From contig JALNWG010000014.1 in NCBI GenBank assembly GCA_023231005.1, positions 10,470 through 74,469 on the forward strand: a DNA stretch of 64,000 nt, written 5' to 3'. The first letter of the stretch is position 1. Each line of letters opens with the position of its first letter. The translations under genes were made by a program, and so were the position numbers. The notes under the pieces were generated by a model that ran no database searches, was not told where the DNA came from, and saw only the letters and a list, made by a program, of their open reading frames with translations. The DNA comes from Bacteroidales bacterium. Lineage in GTDB: Bacteria; Bacteroidota; Bacteroidia; Bacteroidales; FEN-979. This document shows, one piece after another, positions 17,233-25,857 of the stretch.

Positions 17233-17985
17233 TTAGTCGCGGAGGTCTTTACCTGTAAGGTGTAAAAATATATTTTCAAGATTTTTAAATTCAGTATGAT
17301 CTCCTAATAAATCTTTGGGATTCCCCAAAGAAATAATATTGCCACGATCTACGATGGCGACACGTGAACATAGATTTTCAGCCTCTTCCATATAGTGTGA
17401 GGTATAAATAATCGTAGTGCCGAGCTTATTGATTTCATTCAGATAATCAAGGATCACTATTCTCGATTGTACATCAATTCCAACGGTGGGTTCATCCAGA
17501 AAAAGGACCTTAGGCTTATGTAAAAGACCAGCAATCAAATTAACCCGCCGCTTCATCCCTCCGGAATATGTAGTAATTTGGTTTTTGGCGACTTTTTCCA
17601 GTCCAAACACTTTCAAACAGTCATGGATCCGGTCGCGAAGTAAAGTTCCCCTAAGGCCATACATATTTCCAAAAAATGTAAGATTCTCAAGGGCAGAAAG
17701 GGTAGGATAGAGTGCAAGATCTTGGGGGACAACTCCAATGATATGTTTAATTTTATCAAGATCTGAATGGATATCCCATCCATCAATAGTCACCTTTCCT
17801 TGGGTAGGAGGGAAGAGTCCACATAAAATGGAGATGGCTGTTGTCTTTCCTGCGCCATTGGGGCCAAGCAATCCGAAAATTTCATTACAAAAAATATCCA
17901 GTGAAATGGATTTGATTGCCGGTTCATCGTTTCCTTTATATGTTTTTGATAAATCCCTGATTTTAATAATTGGCTGATCGGACAT
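17233..17985 (-). CDS. ABC transporter ATP-binding protein
   Basis: A 250-aa nucleotide-binding subunit: Walker A GPNGAGKTT (about residues 40-48), Q-loop VVPQD, signature YSGGMKRR, Walker B VLFLDEPTVGID and the switch His in TSHYMEE. It belongs to the DRA/CcmA-like subfamily that works with ABC-2 permeases. The gene begins directly at the end of the first BtrH-like gene (no gap) and precedes the permease gene by 11 bases. Confidence 0.92.
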   Translation of the reverse strand: MSDQPIIKIRDLSKTYKGNDEPAIKSISLDIFCNEIFGLLGPNGAGKTTAISILCGLFPPTQGKVTIDGWDIHSDLDKIKHIIGVVPQDLALYPTLSALENLTFFGNMYGLRGTLLRDRIHDCLKVFGLEKVAKNQITTYSGGMKRRVNLIAGLLHKPKVLFLDEPTVGIDVQSRIVILDYLNEINKLGTTIIYTSHYMEEAENLCSRVAIVDRGNIISLGNPKDLLGDHTEFKNLENIFLHLTGKDLRD

Positions 17986-19005
17986 CTAAATTTTGATTTT
18001 ATCTAATTTCCTGTACACTTTTTCCTCCATTTCTGCAATTTCAAACAGCCTATTTCCCAACATCCCATAATCTTCCTGGGGGGCAGCGCGGTTCTTACAG
18101 TTTTTAGCTCCTATATAAGTAAACTCCCGCCACTGATTAGCCGTTTTTCCCATCATATCTGAAGCTTCCAATAATTCACTATTATTCAACAGTTCCCCAG
18201 ATTCTTTAAGAAATGCACCATAGATGTAACGGAAACCAGCTCCTCCGGTACCAAAATCCTCTGCCATACGGAGAATTTGTCCAAGATAAAAAGAAGCTTT
18301 GTCATTACCATGTTTACGAGGCCATTTTTTAAGATCACGCGACAACCAACGTAATCCCTTTACACCGATTAACGGGAAAGGAATTTTAATCATCTCGTAC
18401 ACCGTCTTTTTAATCCCGGCAGCGATGGCTGATTTCATATCCAATTCTTTGGGGACGTTATTGATCCAATACATTTTTCCATTGGGTGCAAAGGGACCTT
18501 TAGCATATCTGACCCTCAGCAGATCTTCGTATGAAAGTACCTGAGTATCTTCCATCACGGTATCACTAATATGGTAAAGATTTCCTTCCTTACCGAAACA
18601 AACAAAATTATGCATATTGTAATGCATCCTGTATTCGGGAGGAAAAAAAGTGATGTTAAAAGTCCCGACCTGCATTCCGGTAGGGATCCCTCTTTCAAGG
18701 TTACGGTCAAGCGCCAGCATGGACTCTTTTGGATCCCTGATTTTTTTTACCACGGTAGCATCGATATTCAGATACTTAGCGGAACGGTGGAAAACCACAT
18801 TGGGTAGATTCCGGAAAGATATCATTGGAGCATACTGAACTTTTAAAAAAGGTATATAGCTAAAATACAAACCATTTCCAATCCCAAATGCCATTGGTTC
18901 TGATAAATCATGACCATAAAAGTTCAGTAAATTAGAAGTAGCGCCACTCTCGCAATGCCCAGCCTGCCTGTGAGTATAATTGAGTATAATTTTATTGGTT
19001 TCCAT
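17986..19005 (-). CDS. BtrH-like acyltransferase (BtrH_N plus DUF4872 type), copy 2
   Basis: A 339-aa protein. Near the N-terminus HRQAGHCESG places Cys18 in the position of the papain-like nucleophile of BtrH, which moves an acyl group from an ACP to an aminoglycoside in butirosin synthesis. A central FFPPEYRMHYNMHNF segment supplies conserved His/Asn residues and HISDT follows, typical of the cysteine-protease-like fold. The C-terminal ~150 residues match the DUF4872 type. It is a clear paralogue of 19464-20465. By analogy it should transfer an ACP-bound acyl or polyene chain to an amine or hydroxyl acceptor; the acceptor is unknown. Confidence 0.8.
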   Translation of the reverse strand: METNKIILNYTHRQAGHCESGATSNLLNFYGHDLSEPMAFGIGNGLYFSYIPFLKVQYAPMISFRNLPNVVFHRSAKYLNIDATVVKKIRDPKESMLALDRNLERGIPTGMQVGTFNITFFPPEYRMHYNMHNFVCFGKEGNLYHISDTVMEDTQVLSYEDLLRVRYAKGPFAPNGKMYWINNVPKELDMKSAIAAGIKKTVYEMIKIPFPLIGVKGLRWLSRDLKKWPRKHGNDKASFYLGQILRMAEDFGTGGAGFRYIYGAFLKESGELLNNSELLEASDMMGKTANQWREFTYIGAKNCKNRAAPQEDYGMLGNRLFEIAEMEEKVYRKLDKIKI

Positions 19006-19019
19006 AGAATTTGGTTGAA

Positions 19020-19415
19020 TTATTCAACTTTGGTTAATTTGTTAACCCCAATGTTGAAGGCATCGGCATATTTCTGCAAAATTTTTCTGTTCAATCGTTT
19101 AAACATAAATGGTTTAAAATGAAGTTTCACCCGCCAGATCGAAATTCCAGTCAACATAGACAAGGAAAGTGGGTCCATCAGATTTTTTTCCATATAATAA
19201 ACAATCGGACTGACTTTCCCAATAATTACTTTTTGTCTGGCATTTTCGATTCGGTCATTAAAAACATCCCAGGCTTGCTGTAAAATGACACGATCCGGTT
19301 CTCCATGGAACCCAACGGTTTTCTTGAATTTCCCGTTTTCATCATAAGAATAAAGTAATTCCCTTGATTTCCCGTGTCGTTGGTCTTTGTAAACAGGATT
19401 AGTAGGATCGTCCAT
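19020..19415 (-). CDS. Conserved small protein paired with BtrH-like protein, copy 2
   Basis: A 131-aa soluble, basic protein with no signal peptide. I do not know a named family. It is plainly related to 20489-20872: both share LLYSYDxNG/LFYYFDKEKG, an I-x-QxWD block, a KxxPIxYYMEK block and a C-terminal KPxxFxxLxxxxLxKYAxxFNI block. In each case the small gene lies just upstream of a BtrH-like gene (14 bases here). The repeated pairing suggests a dedicated partner of the acyltransferase, perhaps an adaptor that presents the ACP or the acceptor. Confidence 0.7.
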   Translation of the reverse strand: MDDPTNPVYKDQRHGKSRELLYSYDENGKFKKTVGFHGEPDRVILQQAWDVFNDRIENARQKVIIGKVSPIVYYMEKNLMDPLSLSMLTGISIWRVKLHFKPFMFKRLNRKILQKYADAFNIGVNKLTKVE

Positions 19416-19463
19416 TTCTGTTTGTTTTTTGCAAGAAAACCTTTCGGCGCGAAAGTAGAAATA

Positions 19464-20465
19464 TTATTTGATTTTGGCCAATTTCCGAAAAATCTTCTCT
19501 TCTCTATCGGCACATTCTAATAACATATCTGCTAAATAATCATACGATTGTTCTGGTTTCCCTCTTTTTTTACAATGCCGGGAGCCCAGATAAGAAAAAT
19601 CGCGCCATTTATTGGCATTTTCTCCCATTTCAAGAGACATTTCCTTAAGCCAATCCTGGTTTAATACCCGTGATGCTTCATCTAGAAAAGCGCCATAGAT
19701 AAATCGGAATCCTGCTCCAGCTGTACCGACCTCTTCCTCCATTCGTAATACCTGACCTAAATAGTAAGAAGCTTTCTCAGGACCAAGGTTTTTTTCCCAT
19801 TTCCGCATTCTCTTTGAGAGATACCGGATTCCTTTGACTCCGACAAGTGGAAAAGGGATTCCGATCATATTGTTGGCCGTTTTATTGATTCCTTTAATAA
19901 TAGCAGGTTTTAGATCAATGTATGAGGGGACATACGTAGGATAATACATACGGCCCTGAGGAGCAAATGTCCCTTTAGCAAAACGAACCCGCATCAGATC
20001 GTTATAACTGATTTCGACCGGATTTTCCATCAAAGTATCGCTGATAAAATATGTTCCGTTGTCATGACCATACACTACCATATTGTGCATGTTATAATGC
20101 ATCCTGTATTCCGGAGGAAAAAATGGAAGATGGAAAGTGCCTACTTGTAACCCGACAGGGAATCCCTTGTCGAGCACTTCATTCAGTTTATCCATTGATT
20201 CTTTAGGATTGCGGAAACGGTGAATTTCGGCTTTCACCCCAAGTACTTTCGTAGTCATGTCAAAAACCATCCCGGGCCAGACACGGAAAGAAGTGGTAGG
20301 AGCATGTTGCATTTTCATAAATGGCAAATAGCTAAAGAACAACCCGGCTCCGATACCAAAAACCATGGGTTCGCTGATCTTATACTTATAATAATTTAAA
20401 AGATTGGATGTTACTCCACTTTCACAATGCCCTGCCTGCCGATGCTCATAATCTAATTTTATCAT
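19464..20465 (-). CDS. BtrH-like acyltransferase (BtrH_N plus DUF4872 type), copy 1
   Basis: A 333-aa paralogue of 17986-19005. It has the same HRQAGHCESG motif (Cys14), the FPPEYRMHYNMHN block, YFISDTLMEN, and a C-terminal DUF4872-like helical part with SYYLGQVLRMEEE. Both copies keep the candidate nucleophile and His, so neither looks dead. It follows its small partner gene by 23 bases. Two such transferases in an aryl-polyene operon fit transfer of chains onto two acceptors, or transfer of two different chains; the choice cannot be made from sequence. Confidence 0.8.
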   Translation of the reverse strand: MIKLDYEHRQAGHCESGVTSNLLNYYKYKISEPMVFGIGAGLFFSYLPFMKMQHAPTTSFRVWPGMVFDMTTKVLGVKAEIHRFRNPKESMDKLNEVLDKGFPVGLQVGTFHLPFFPPEYRMHYNMHNMVVYGHDNGTYFISDTLMENPVEISYNDLMRVRFAKGTFAPQGRMYYPTYVPSYIDLKPAIIKGINKTANNMIGIPFPLVGVKGIRYLSKRMRKWEKNLGPEKASYYLGQVLRMEEEVGTAGAGFRFIYGAFLDEASRVLNQDWLKEMSLEMGENANKWRDFSYLGSRHCKKRGKPEQSYDYLADMLLECADREEKIFRKLAKIK

Positions 20466-20488
20466 CTAGTAGTTTTCTGTATGTATGT

Positions 20489-20872
20489 TTAAAAAATCGG
20501 GTTTTTCAATTCCTCAACTGGTATGTTAAAAATGGAAGCATATTTTTTAAGGAGTTCAGGTTTCAGCTTATTGAACCCTTTTGGTTTTAAATGATGCTTG
20601 ACCCGCCATGACCAAATCTCCATATAAGCCGCCAGCATGGGCACTTCCATGAGGGCTTTCTCCATATAATATGCAATCGGACTAAGTTTTCCATTGATGA
20701 TCTGCTGCTTAACCTGTTCCAAACGTTGTTCAGCGGCATCCCAGCTTTGCTTGATAATTGTTTGATTTTCGACAACTTGATAATCAACCTTCTGGGTATA
20801 TCCCTTTTCCTTATCGAAATAATAAAAAAGTTCCCGGTTATATTTATAAATTGGATCTTCGTTTGTTTCCAT
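20489..20872 (-). CDS. Conserved small protein paired with BtrH-like protein, copy 1
   Basis: A 127-aa soluble protein, paralogue of 19020-19415, with the same ordered blocks (YNRELFYYFDKE, IIKQSWDAAEQRL, KLSPIAYYMEKALM, LKPELLKKYASIFNI). No catalytic motif or membrane segment is seen. It lies five bases after the ApeP-like dehydratase and upstream of BtrH-like copy 1. The order small gene then transferase is the same in both modules, which argues for duplication of a two-gene unit. Confidence 0.7.
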   Translation of the reverse strand: METNEDPIYKYNRELFYYFDKEKGYTQKVDYQVVENQTIIKQSWDAAEQRLEQVKQQIINGKLSPIAYYMEKALMEVPMLAAYMEIWSWRVKHHLKPKGFNKLKPELLKKYASIFNIPVEELKNPIF

Positions 20873-20877
20873 ATAGA

Positions 20878-21291
20878 TTACTTGTCTAACAGAAATATTT
20901 TCAATTCACAAGAAGCAATGATTTTCTGATCAATAGAAATCGTTCCTTCCACGACAGTAGCATCAAAAATTTCATGTGTTACCGTAACAGATGTCCTGAT
21001 TTCTTGTCCTACAGCCGGAAATGAATTTATTTTGAGGTTTCTTATCCCTCCAATGAAACCCATCGGAGGGTTTTTTCCTGTATGTCCTGGCTTTGACCCT
21101 ACGCCGGCAGCGGCTGTTTGTGCCATATTCTCAATCAAACCAGGTTCACGGAAAAGTCCATTCTCAAGAAAAACATTTTCAGGACAAATATGAAATGACG
21201 TAACAGTTGTTTTTCCGGAGATGTCGATCACCTTATCAACCATTACCATCGGTGGTTTTTGAGGGATATTTATTTTTTCAAATGATGCCAT
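20878..21291 (-). CDS. ApeP-like hydroxyacyl-ACP dehydratase (hotdog)
   Basis: A 137-aa hotdog protein with the motif FREPGLIENMAQTAAA (about residues 47-62), characteristic of the ApeP / FabZ-like dehydratases of aryl-polyene clusters, including the conserved Glu. The FabZ HFPGxP His motif is absent; the corresponding region reads ENVFLENGLF. So it either uses another residue or is the non-catalytic half of a heterodimer with the FabZ-like protein at 6276-6662, as proposed for ApeI/ApeP. Its start lies 22 bases inside the radical SAM gene upstream. Confidence 0.8.
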   Translation of the reverse strand: MASFEKINIPQKPPMVMVDKVIDISGKTTVTSFHICPENVFLENGLFREPGLIENMAQTAAAGVGSKPGHTGKNPPMGFIGGIRNLKINSFPAVGQEIRTSVTVTHEIFDATVVEGTISIDQKIIASCELKIFLLDK

Positions 21292-22628
21292 AGAGATCCT
21301 TTTCTTTTTCTTTTCCGCATCCGGTTCATCGCCGTAGCTACATCTTCATCAGGAAAAACCCACCGGCGCCCGGTATTATCAGCACGTTCCTTTAAAGTGT
21401 TGTAATTAATTTCCGGTGCAATATAATAGACAGGTTCGAGAAGATCATCTTCGGGGTGAACGATTCCTTCTGCCAAGGCCAGTTTATGCAACTCTGTTCC
21501 AGGGTATATACGCATTCCTACAAAAGGGAAGAAAACCGTATTTCCAATCCGCTTGGAATTCTCAAAGCTTTCGTTGATGGTTGATTCAGTTTCACCATAT
21601 CCTCCAATAATCATAAAATGACAAAAGTAAATGCCAACCTGATTACAAAAGTCTGAAACTTTTACAACTTCTTCGACATTGAAATGTTTTCCATAATGCT
21701 TTAAGGTAGTATCAGAAAGTGATTCAGTTCCGAATTCTATATGAGTCAAGCCTGCGTCAGCATATAATTTTAAATCTTCCAGTGAAAGGTTATATGGTGC
21801 AAAATAAGCGCCCCAGTGAATTGGAAGTTTTGAATCGATGATTTTCCTTGCCAGTTCTCTGTTGAACGGGTTACTAATATTGAAAATCGAATCGGTAAAA
21901 AACACATAATTGATCTGATGGTTGTAATAGAGATCAGACAAGGTGTGCAGAATTTTATCAGAATCCAAAGTCCTGACCTGCTGACCTTCAATAAGCGGAT
22001 AGGTACAATAGATGCAATGGTATGGGCAGCCTCTTTTTGTTTGAACATTGACCATACCTGCTTTATCCCAGTAAAAGCGTATCAGATTGTTATCAAACTC
22101 CAGGTCGGGCTGGTGAATAAAATGATTTCTATTATTGACAACTACTTCGCTATCTTTCCGGTAAACCAGACCATCAATGTGCAAGTCAGCTGCACCATTA
22201 TCTAAGGAAACCAGTAATTGGTAAAAACTCTCTTCTCCTTCTCCGCGAATACCGAAATCCGGTTGAAAAAATGAGAACAACTCCCGGGGATAGATCGAAA
22301 ATGCAGATCCACCGATAATAACCGGAACGATAGTCGTTTCCCGGATGGCATCCAAAATACTTTTATAGCCTTTGATAAAACTCTCCTGACTGTAAAAATT
22401 TACGTCATCAATATTACGGAACGACAAGCCAATATAATCGGGCAGGAATTCTGTTAGATAAGATTTGAAAGATTCAATAGAATTCAGGTTAAAATCAAAG
22501 ATATGGATCTGATATGCGGGCAATCGTTTTTGAAGATACGTACACAGGTAAGATACACCCAATGGATATACGGGGTACGGATTAACATATCGGTTGGCAG
22601 AAACGAAGAGTAATTTTTTTTCATTCAT
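21270..22628 (-). CDS. Radical SAM protein with B12-binding-like N-terminal domain (second)
   Basis: A 452-aa protein. Residues 1-140 form a cobalamin-domain-like region (YPLGVSYLCTYL, IIGGSAFS, GIRGEGEE), and the radical SAM motif is C201, C205, C208 (KRGCPYHCIYC), followed by FFTDSIFN and EFGTESLSD. The DxHxxG cobalamin ligand motif is not apparent. It is not a close copy of 1829-3364. It overlaps the ApeP-like gene by 22 bases and follows the LpxL-like gene by one. A C-methylation or other radical tailoring step on the polyene or ring is the likely job; substrate unknown. Confidence 0.85.
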   Translation of the reverse strand: MNEKKLLFVSANRYVNPYPVYPLGVSYLCTYLQKRLPAYQIHIFDFNLNSIESFKSYLTEFLPDYIGLSFRNIDDVNFYSQESFIKGYKSILDAIRETTIVPVIIGGSAFSIYPRELFSFFQPDFGIRGEGEESFYQLLVSLDNGAADLHIDGLVYRKDSEVVVNNRNHFIHQPDLEFDNNLIRFYWDKAGMVNVQTKRGCPYHCIYCTYPLIEGQQVRTLDSDKILHTLSDLYYNHQINYVFFTDSIFNISNPFNRELARKIIDSKLPIHWGAYFAPYNLSLEDLKLYADAGLTHIEFGTESLSDTTLKHYGKHFNVEEVVKVSDFCNQVGIYFCHFMIIGGYGETESTINESFENSKRIGNTVFFPFVGMRIYPGTELHKLALAEGIVHPEDDLLEPVYYIAPEINYNTLKERADNTGRRWVFPDEDVATAMNRMRKRKRKGSLWHHLKK

Positions 22629-22629
22629 A

Positions 22630-23550
22630 TCAGTTCAGCCCTTCCTTTTTCATTAATCCTACTTCCGGGAGTTTCCAAAAATCATAATAATTGAACCATT
22701 GAAGTGGATATTTGGTGATTATTTCTTCTAATTTTCCAACAAATATTTTGATTGCATTTCCCAAAAGGAGATCGCGTTGTTGAAGGTTTCGCGAATAAGG
22801 AATATGTAAAAGAGGGGTTGCATAAAAATGATAATGACTCTTTGTTTCTTTTATGGCAAATACATAAGAGACGGGAACGTTAAATTTCGCAGCCATATTT
22901 ACAGGGCCTAATGGAAAAGCGGCTAACTTTCCTAAAAAGGGGAGATTGACCGTTTTATTACCTTCCATAAAGCGGTCACCATGCATTGCAACGATCTCTT
23001 TATTCGACAGTGCTTGCTTTACTTCCAACAGATGTGAATAGTCATCACGGATCACAATGAAGTGGACATTCCTGTTTGTCATTACATCCGAAAGGTATCT
23101 CTTGATTTGTTGATGTTCTGCATCAAATACAATGATATTGATCTTCTTTTCCAACCGGTTCAGTAATTGCCCGGCGATTTCCCAATTCCCAAGATGAGCG
23201 CTGATTAATAATCCGCCATTATCCATTTTCCGAAGAAACTCTTCTCCTTCAAAATTAAAAGTAAGATTTGCCTGGAAGTCGGACAACATAGCAATTTTAT
23301 CGATTAAAATCTGCCCAAAAAGGTAATAATTACGATAAATGCTAATGATTGATTTCAAAGGCCCATATTTCTGCATTTTATTAAAATAAGTATAAAGGGC
23401 ATGAAAGGCCTTACCAGAAGCAAAAAGAAAATAAAAAACGACGAAATACAGCAGAAAATATGCAAAAGAAATCCCCAAATGTTTGAGAGACCAAACAAAA
23501 ATCTTATATCCCAGAACCCCTCCACGGGTTTTGCCTTCCCATGATGACAT
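22630..23550 (-). CDS. LpxL/HtrB-like lysophospholipid acyltransferase
   Basis: A 306-aa inner-membrane acyltransferase with an N-terminal hydrophobic stretch (about residues 26-45) and the catalytic HX4E box HLGNWE (His119, Glu124), then HGDRFM and FLGKLAAFPLGP blocks typical of lipid A late acyltransferases. In aryl-polyene clusters a homologue is thought to move the acyl chain onto a lipid anchor. It starts seven bases after the ACP stop. Housekeeping lipid A acylation is an alternative, but the position within the operon argues for a pigment role. Confidence 0.85.
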   Translation of the reverse strand: MSSWEGKTRGGVLGYKIFVWSLKHLGISFAYFLLYFVVFYFLFASGKAFHALYTYFNKMQKYGPLKSIISIYRNYYLFGQILIDKIAMLSDFQANLTFNFEGEEFLRKMDNGGLLISAHLGNWEIAGQLLNRLEKKINIIVFDAEHQQIKRYLSDVMTNRNVHFIVIRDDYSHLLEVKQALSNKEIVAMHGDRFMEGNKTVNLPFLGKLAAFPLGPVNMAAKFNVPVSYVFAIKETKSHYHFYATPLLHIPYSRNLQQRDLLLGNAIKIFVGKLEEIITKYPLQWFNYYDFWKLPEVGLMKKEGLN

Positions 23551-23556
23551 TAATTA

Positions 23557-23805
23557 TTAATTTGGATGAAAACGATTGATTACGTAATTATAAAAGTCCT
23601 GCAAGGTTTTTACATCGGCCATCTCTTCGGCTTTCATTTTAAAGCCAAAGTTATTTTCAATGATAACGAACAAATCGACAAAGTCGAGGCTGTCGATACC
23701 AAGATCCTTTTTTAGATCGGCAGAGGGAGTAATCTGAGTACCATCAATTTCTATTTCATCGATCAGGAGTTGGTTTATCTTCCTGATAATCTCATTGTTT
23801 TGCAT
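23557..23805 (-). CDS. Acyl carrier protein (second ACP)
   Basis: I take the ATG at 23805 (82 aa, opening MQNNEIIRK); the open frame runs a further 50 codons into the ketosynthase gene, but those residues are not ACP-like. The carrier site is Ser39 in DLGIDSLDFVDLF. It is the classical ACP form and distinct from the first ACP (13402-13656). It sits between a ketosynthase and the LpxL-like acyltransferase, so it may carry the chain handed to the lipid. Confidence 0.9.
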   Translation of the reverse strand: MQNNEIIRKINQLLIDEIEIDGTQITPSADLKKDLGIDSLDFVDLFVIIENNFGFKMKAEEMADVKTLQDFYNYVINRFHPN

Positions 23806-23857
23806 CCTTGTTGGAATTACGAGGCAAAAATAAGATTTTTTTTCAAAGAAACCAGTA

Positions 23858-25072
23858 TCAAACTCTATGAATGATAAGGGAGGAGTTGGTACCGCCAAAG
23901 CCGAAGGAGTTGGAAAGGAAGGTACGGATTTCGGCAGGGGTAGTTTGAGTAACAATATTCAGGTGGGCAGAGGATTCGTCGGGATGTTCGAGGTTGATGT
24001 TGGGCGCAATAAAAGAATGGTTCATCATTAAGGTGGAGTAAATAATCTCACTCGCGCCGCCCATCCACATCTCATGACCTGTCATGGATTTGGTACTGCT
24101 GATAAAAGGTCTGGATTGATTAAAAATCAAGTCAATTGATTTGGCTTCATTGCTGTCGCCTGCAAGTGTTGAAGTTGCGTGGGCATTGATATAATCGATA
24201 TCAGAGGGTTTAATTCCGGCATCCAGGATGGCCTTTTGCATAGCTTTGACGGGACCCGCTACATTTGGCATAGAAATATGTTCTCCATTGGAAGAGAAGC
24301 CATAGCCAATGATTTCCCCATAAATGGTTGCACCCCGTTGTATGGCAGAGTCATAACTTTCAAGGATCAGAGAAGCTGCTCCGCCACTGGGCACCAAACC
24401 ATCACGGTCACGGTCAAAAGGCCGGGAGGCTTTAGTCGGTTCTGATTCACGGATTGAGAAGGCATTCAATGCATCAAAGCTGGCCGTAGATTCTGGATTA
24501 ATTTCCTGAGCGCCACCGCAAATAATGATATCTTGCAAGCCTTGTTTGATCAACAGATAACCAATTCCAAGAGCATGTGAACCACTGGCACAAGCCCCAC
24601 TGATTGTAAAATTGACTCCTTTTAACCGAAAAATTACAGAAAGGTTCATTGAAACTGTAGAATTCATCGACTGGAAGATATATCCTGAGCCGATCATCAT
24701 GGTGTCTTTCTTTTCACGAAGAATATCGATGGATTCAACAACAGGGACTGCAGAACTATCGTTTCCATAAAGAATTCCAACTTCATGGGCATCAAGAAAA
24801 GGTTGGTCGATTCCGGCGTTTTTCAGGGCTTCCAAGGTGGCAATGTAGGCATATTCTCCCTGAACTGGTAACCCAACGCGCATTCGACGATCCAAAATTC
24901 CTTTAAGTTGAGGTTTGTCGACCATTCCTGTAAGAGCAGAACGAAAACCCATTTCTTTCCTGATGGGGTCAAAGATAATACCCGATTTGCCCGCATAAAG
25001 AGATTCTTTCACTTCGGCGAGATTTTTTCCAATCACCGAATAGATTCCCATACCTGTAATTACAACGCGCAT
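23858..25072 (-). CDS. Beta-ketoacyl-ACP synthase (fourth KS)
   Basis: A 404-aa FabF/FabB-type synthase with Cys161 (SGACASGSHA), His298 (AHATST) and His333 (MTGHEMWMGGA). All three catalytic residues are present. Its His motifs differ from those of the other synthases in the operon, so it is a separate lineage, closest in motif style to FabB/initiating synthases. It is the first condensing enzyme after FabG, 26 bases downstream of it, and has its own ACP next door. Loading of the coumaroyl starter is a reasonable but unproven role. Confidence 0.9.
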   Translation of the reverse strand: MRVVITGMGIYSVIGKNLAEVKESLYAGKSGIIFDPIRKEMGFRSALTGMVDKPQLKGILDRRMRVGLPVQGEYAYIATLEALKNAGIDQPFLDAHEVGILYGNDSSAVPVVESIDILREKKDTMMIGSGYIFQSMNSTVSMNLSVIFRLKGVNFTISGACASGSHALGIGYLLIKQGLQDIIICGGAQEINPESTASFDALNAFSIRESEPTKASRPFDRDRDGLVPSGGAASLILESYDSAIQRGATIYGEIIGYGFSSNGEHISMPNVAGPVKAMQKAILDAGIKPSDIDYINAHATSTLAGDSNEAKSIDLIFNQSRPFISSTKSMTGHEMWMGGASEIIYSTLMMNHSFIAPNINLEHPDESSAHLNIVTQTTPAEIRTFLSNSFGFGGTNSSLIIHRV

Positions 25073-25098
25073 AATTTAAAATTAGCGAAATGGTGAAA

Positions 25099-25827
25099 TT
25101 AGGTATATAATCCTCCGTTTACATTAATCACTGTTCCAGTCACATAAGATGCTTTTTCAGAGGCCAGGAAAGCGACGGCTTCGGCTACTTCTTCTGGTTT
25201 TCCAAATCGGCCCATTGGAATCATAACCTTAAGTTGTGTTTCGTCCAGATCCTTAGTCATATCAGTCCTGATAAACCCAGGTGCAACAGCATTTACGGTG
25301 ACATTCTTTTTCGCGACTTCCTGAGCAAGGGCTTTAGTAGCACCGATAACACCAGCTTTCGCGGCTGAATAATTTGCCTGACCTGGTAACCCTTTTAATC
25401 CGGAAAGGGATACAATATTGATGATCCGTCCCATTTTTTTTATCAACATCTCCTTTATTAAAAATCGGGTGATGTAAAAAAAACTGTTCAGGTTTGTATT
25501 CAATACGTCATTCCATTCTTCATTTTTCATCCACATGATCAAAGCATCCCGCCGTATTCCGGCATTATTAACCAGAACTTCGATATATTCTCCTTCATGA
25601 CGAGTTTGCCAATTTCCCAATTGTTGTTCAATTTGTTGTTGATCAGAAACATCAAATTTCATGATTTCCCCGTCACTCCCATGTTCCCTGACCATTTGCA
25701 ATGTGTTTTCCGCTTCTATTTGATTGGAGTAATAGTTGATCAAAAGGTAAAAGCCCATGTCGGCAAGACGAAGTGAGATTGCTCTTCCGATTCCCCGTGA
25801 TCCACCTGTTACCAGTGCGTATTTCAT
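25099..25827 (-). CDS. fabG: 3-oxoacyl-ACP reductase (FabG)
   Basis: A 242-aa short-chain dehydrogenase with the cofactor motif TGGSRGIG (residues 7-14), NNAG (87-90), and the catalytic Ser140, Tyr153, Lys157 (YSAAK). The C-terminal VNGGLYT ending is typical of FabG. It reduces 3-ketoacyl-ACP to 3-hydroxyacyl-ACP and with the dehydratases makes each conjugated double bond. It begins 30 bases after the ammonia-lyase stop, making it the second gene of the operon. It is a cluster-specific copy; the housekeeping fabG would lie elsewhere. Confidence 0.9.
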   Translation of the reverse strand: MKYALVTGGSRGIGRAISLRLADMGFYLLINYYSNQIEAENTLQMVREHGSDGEIMKFDVSDQQQIEQQLGNWQTRHEGEYIEVLVNNAGIRRDALIMWMKNEEWNDVLNTNLNSFFYITRFLIKEMLIKKMGRIINIVSLSGLKGLPGQANYSAAKAGVIGATKALAQEVAKKNVTVNAVAPGFIRTDMTKDLDETQLKVMIPMGRFGKPEEVAEAVAFLASEKASYVTGTVINVNGGLYT

Positions 25828-25857
25828 AGGTATTTTATCTGTGGGATAATAAAGTCA

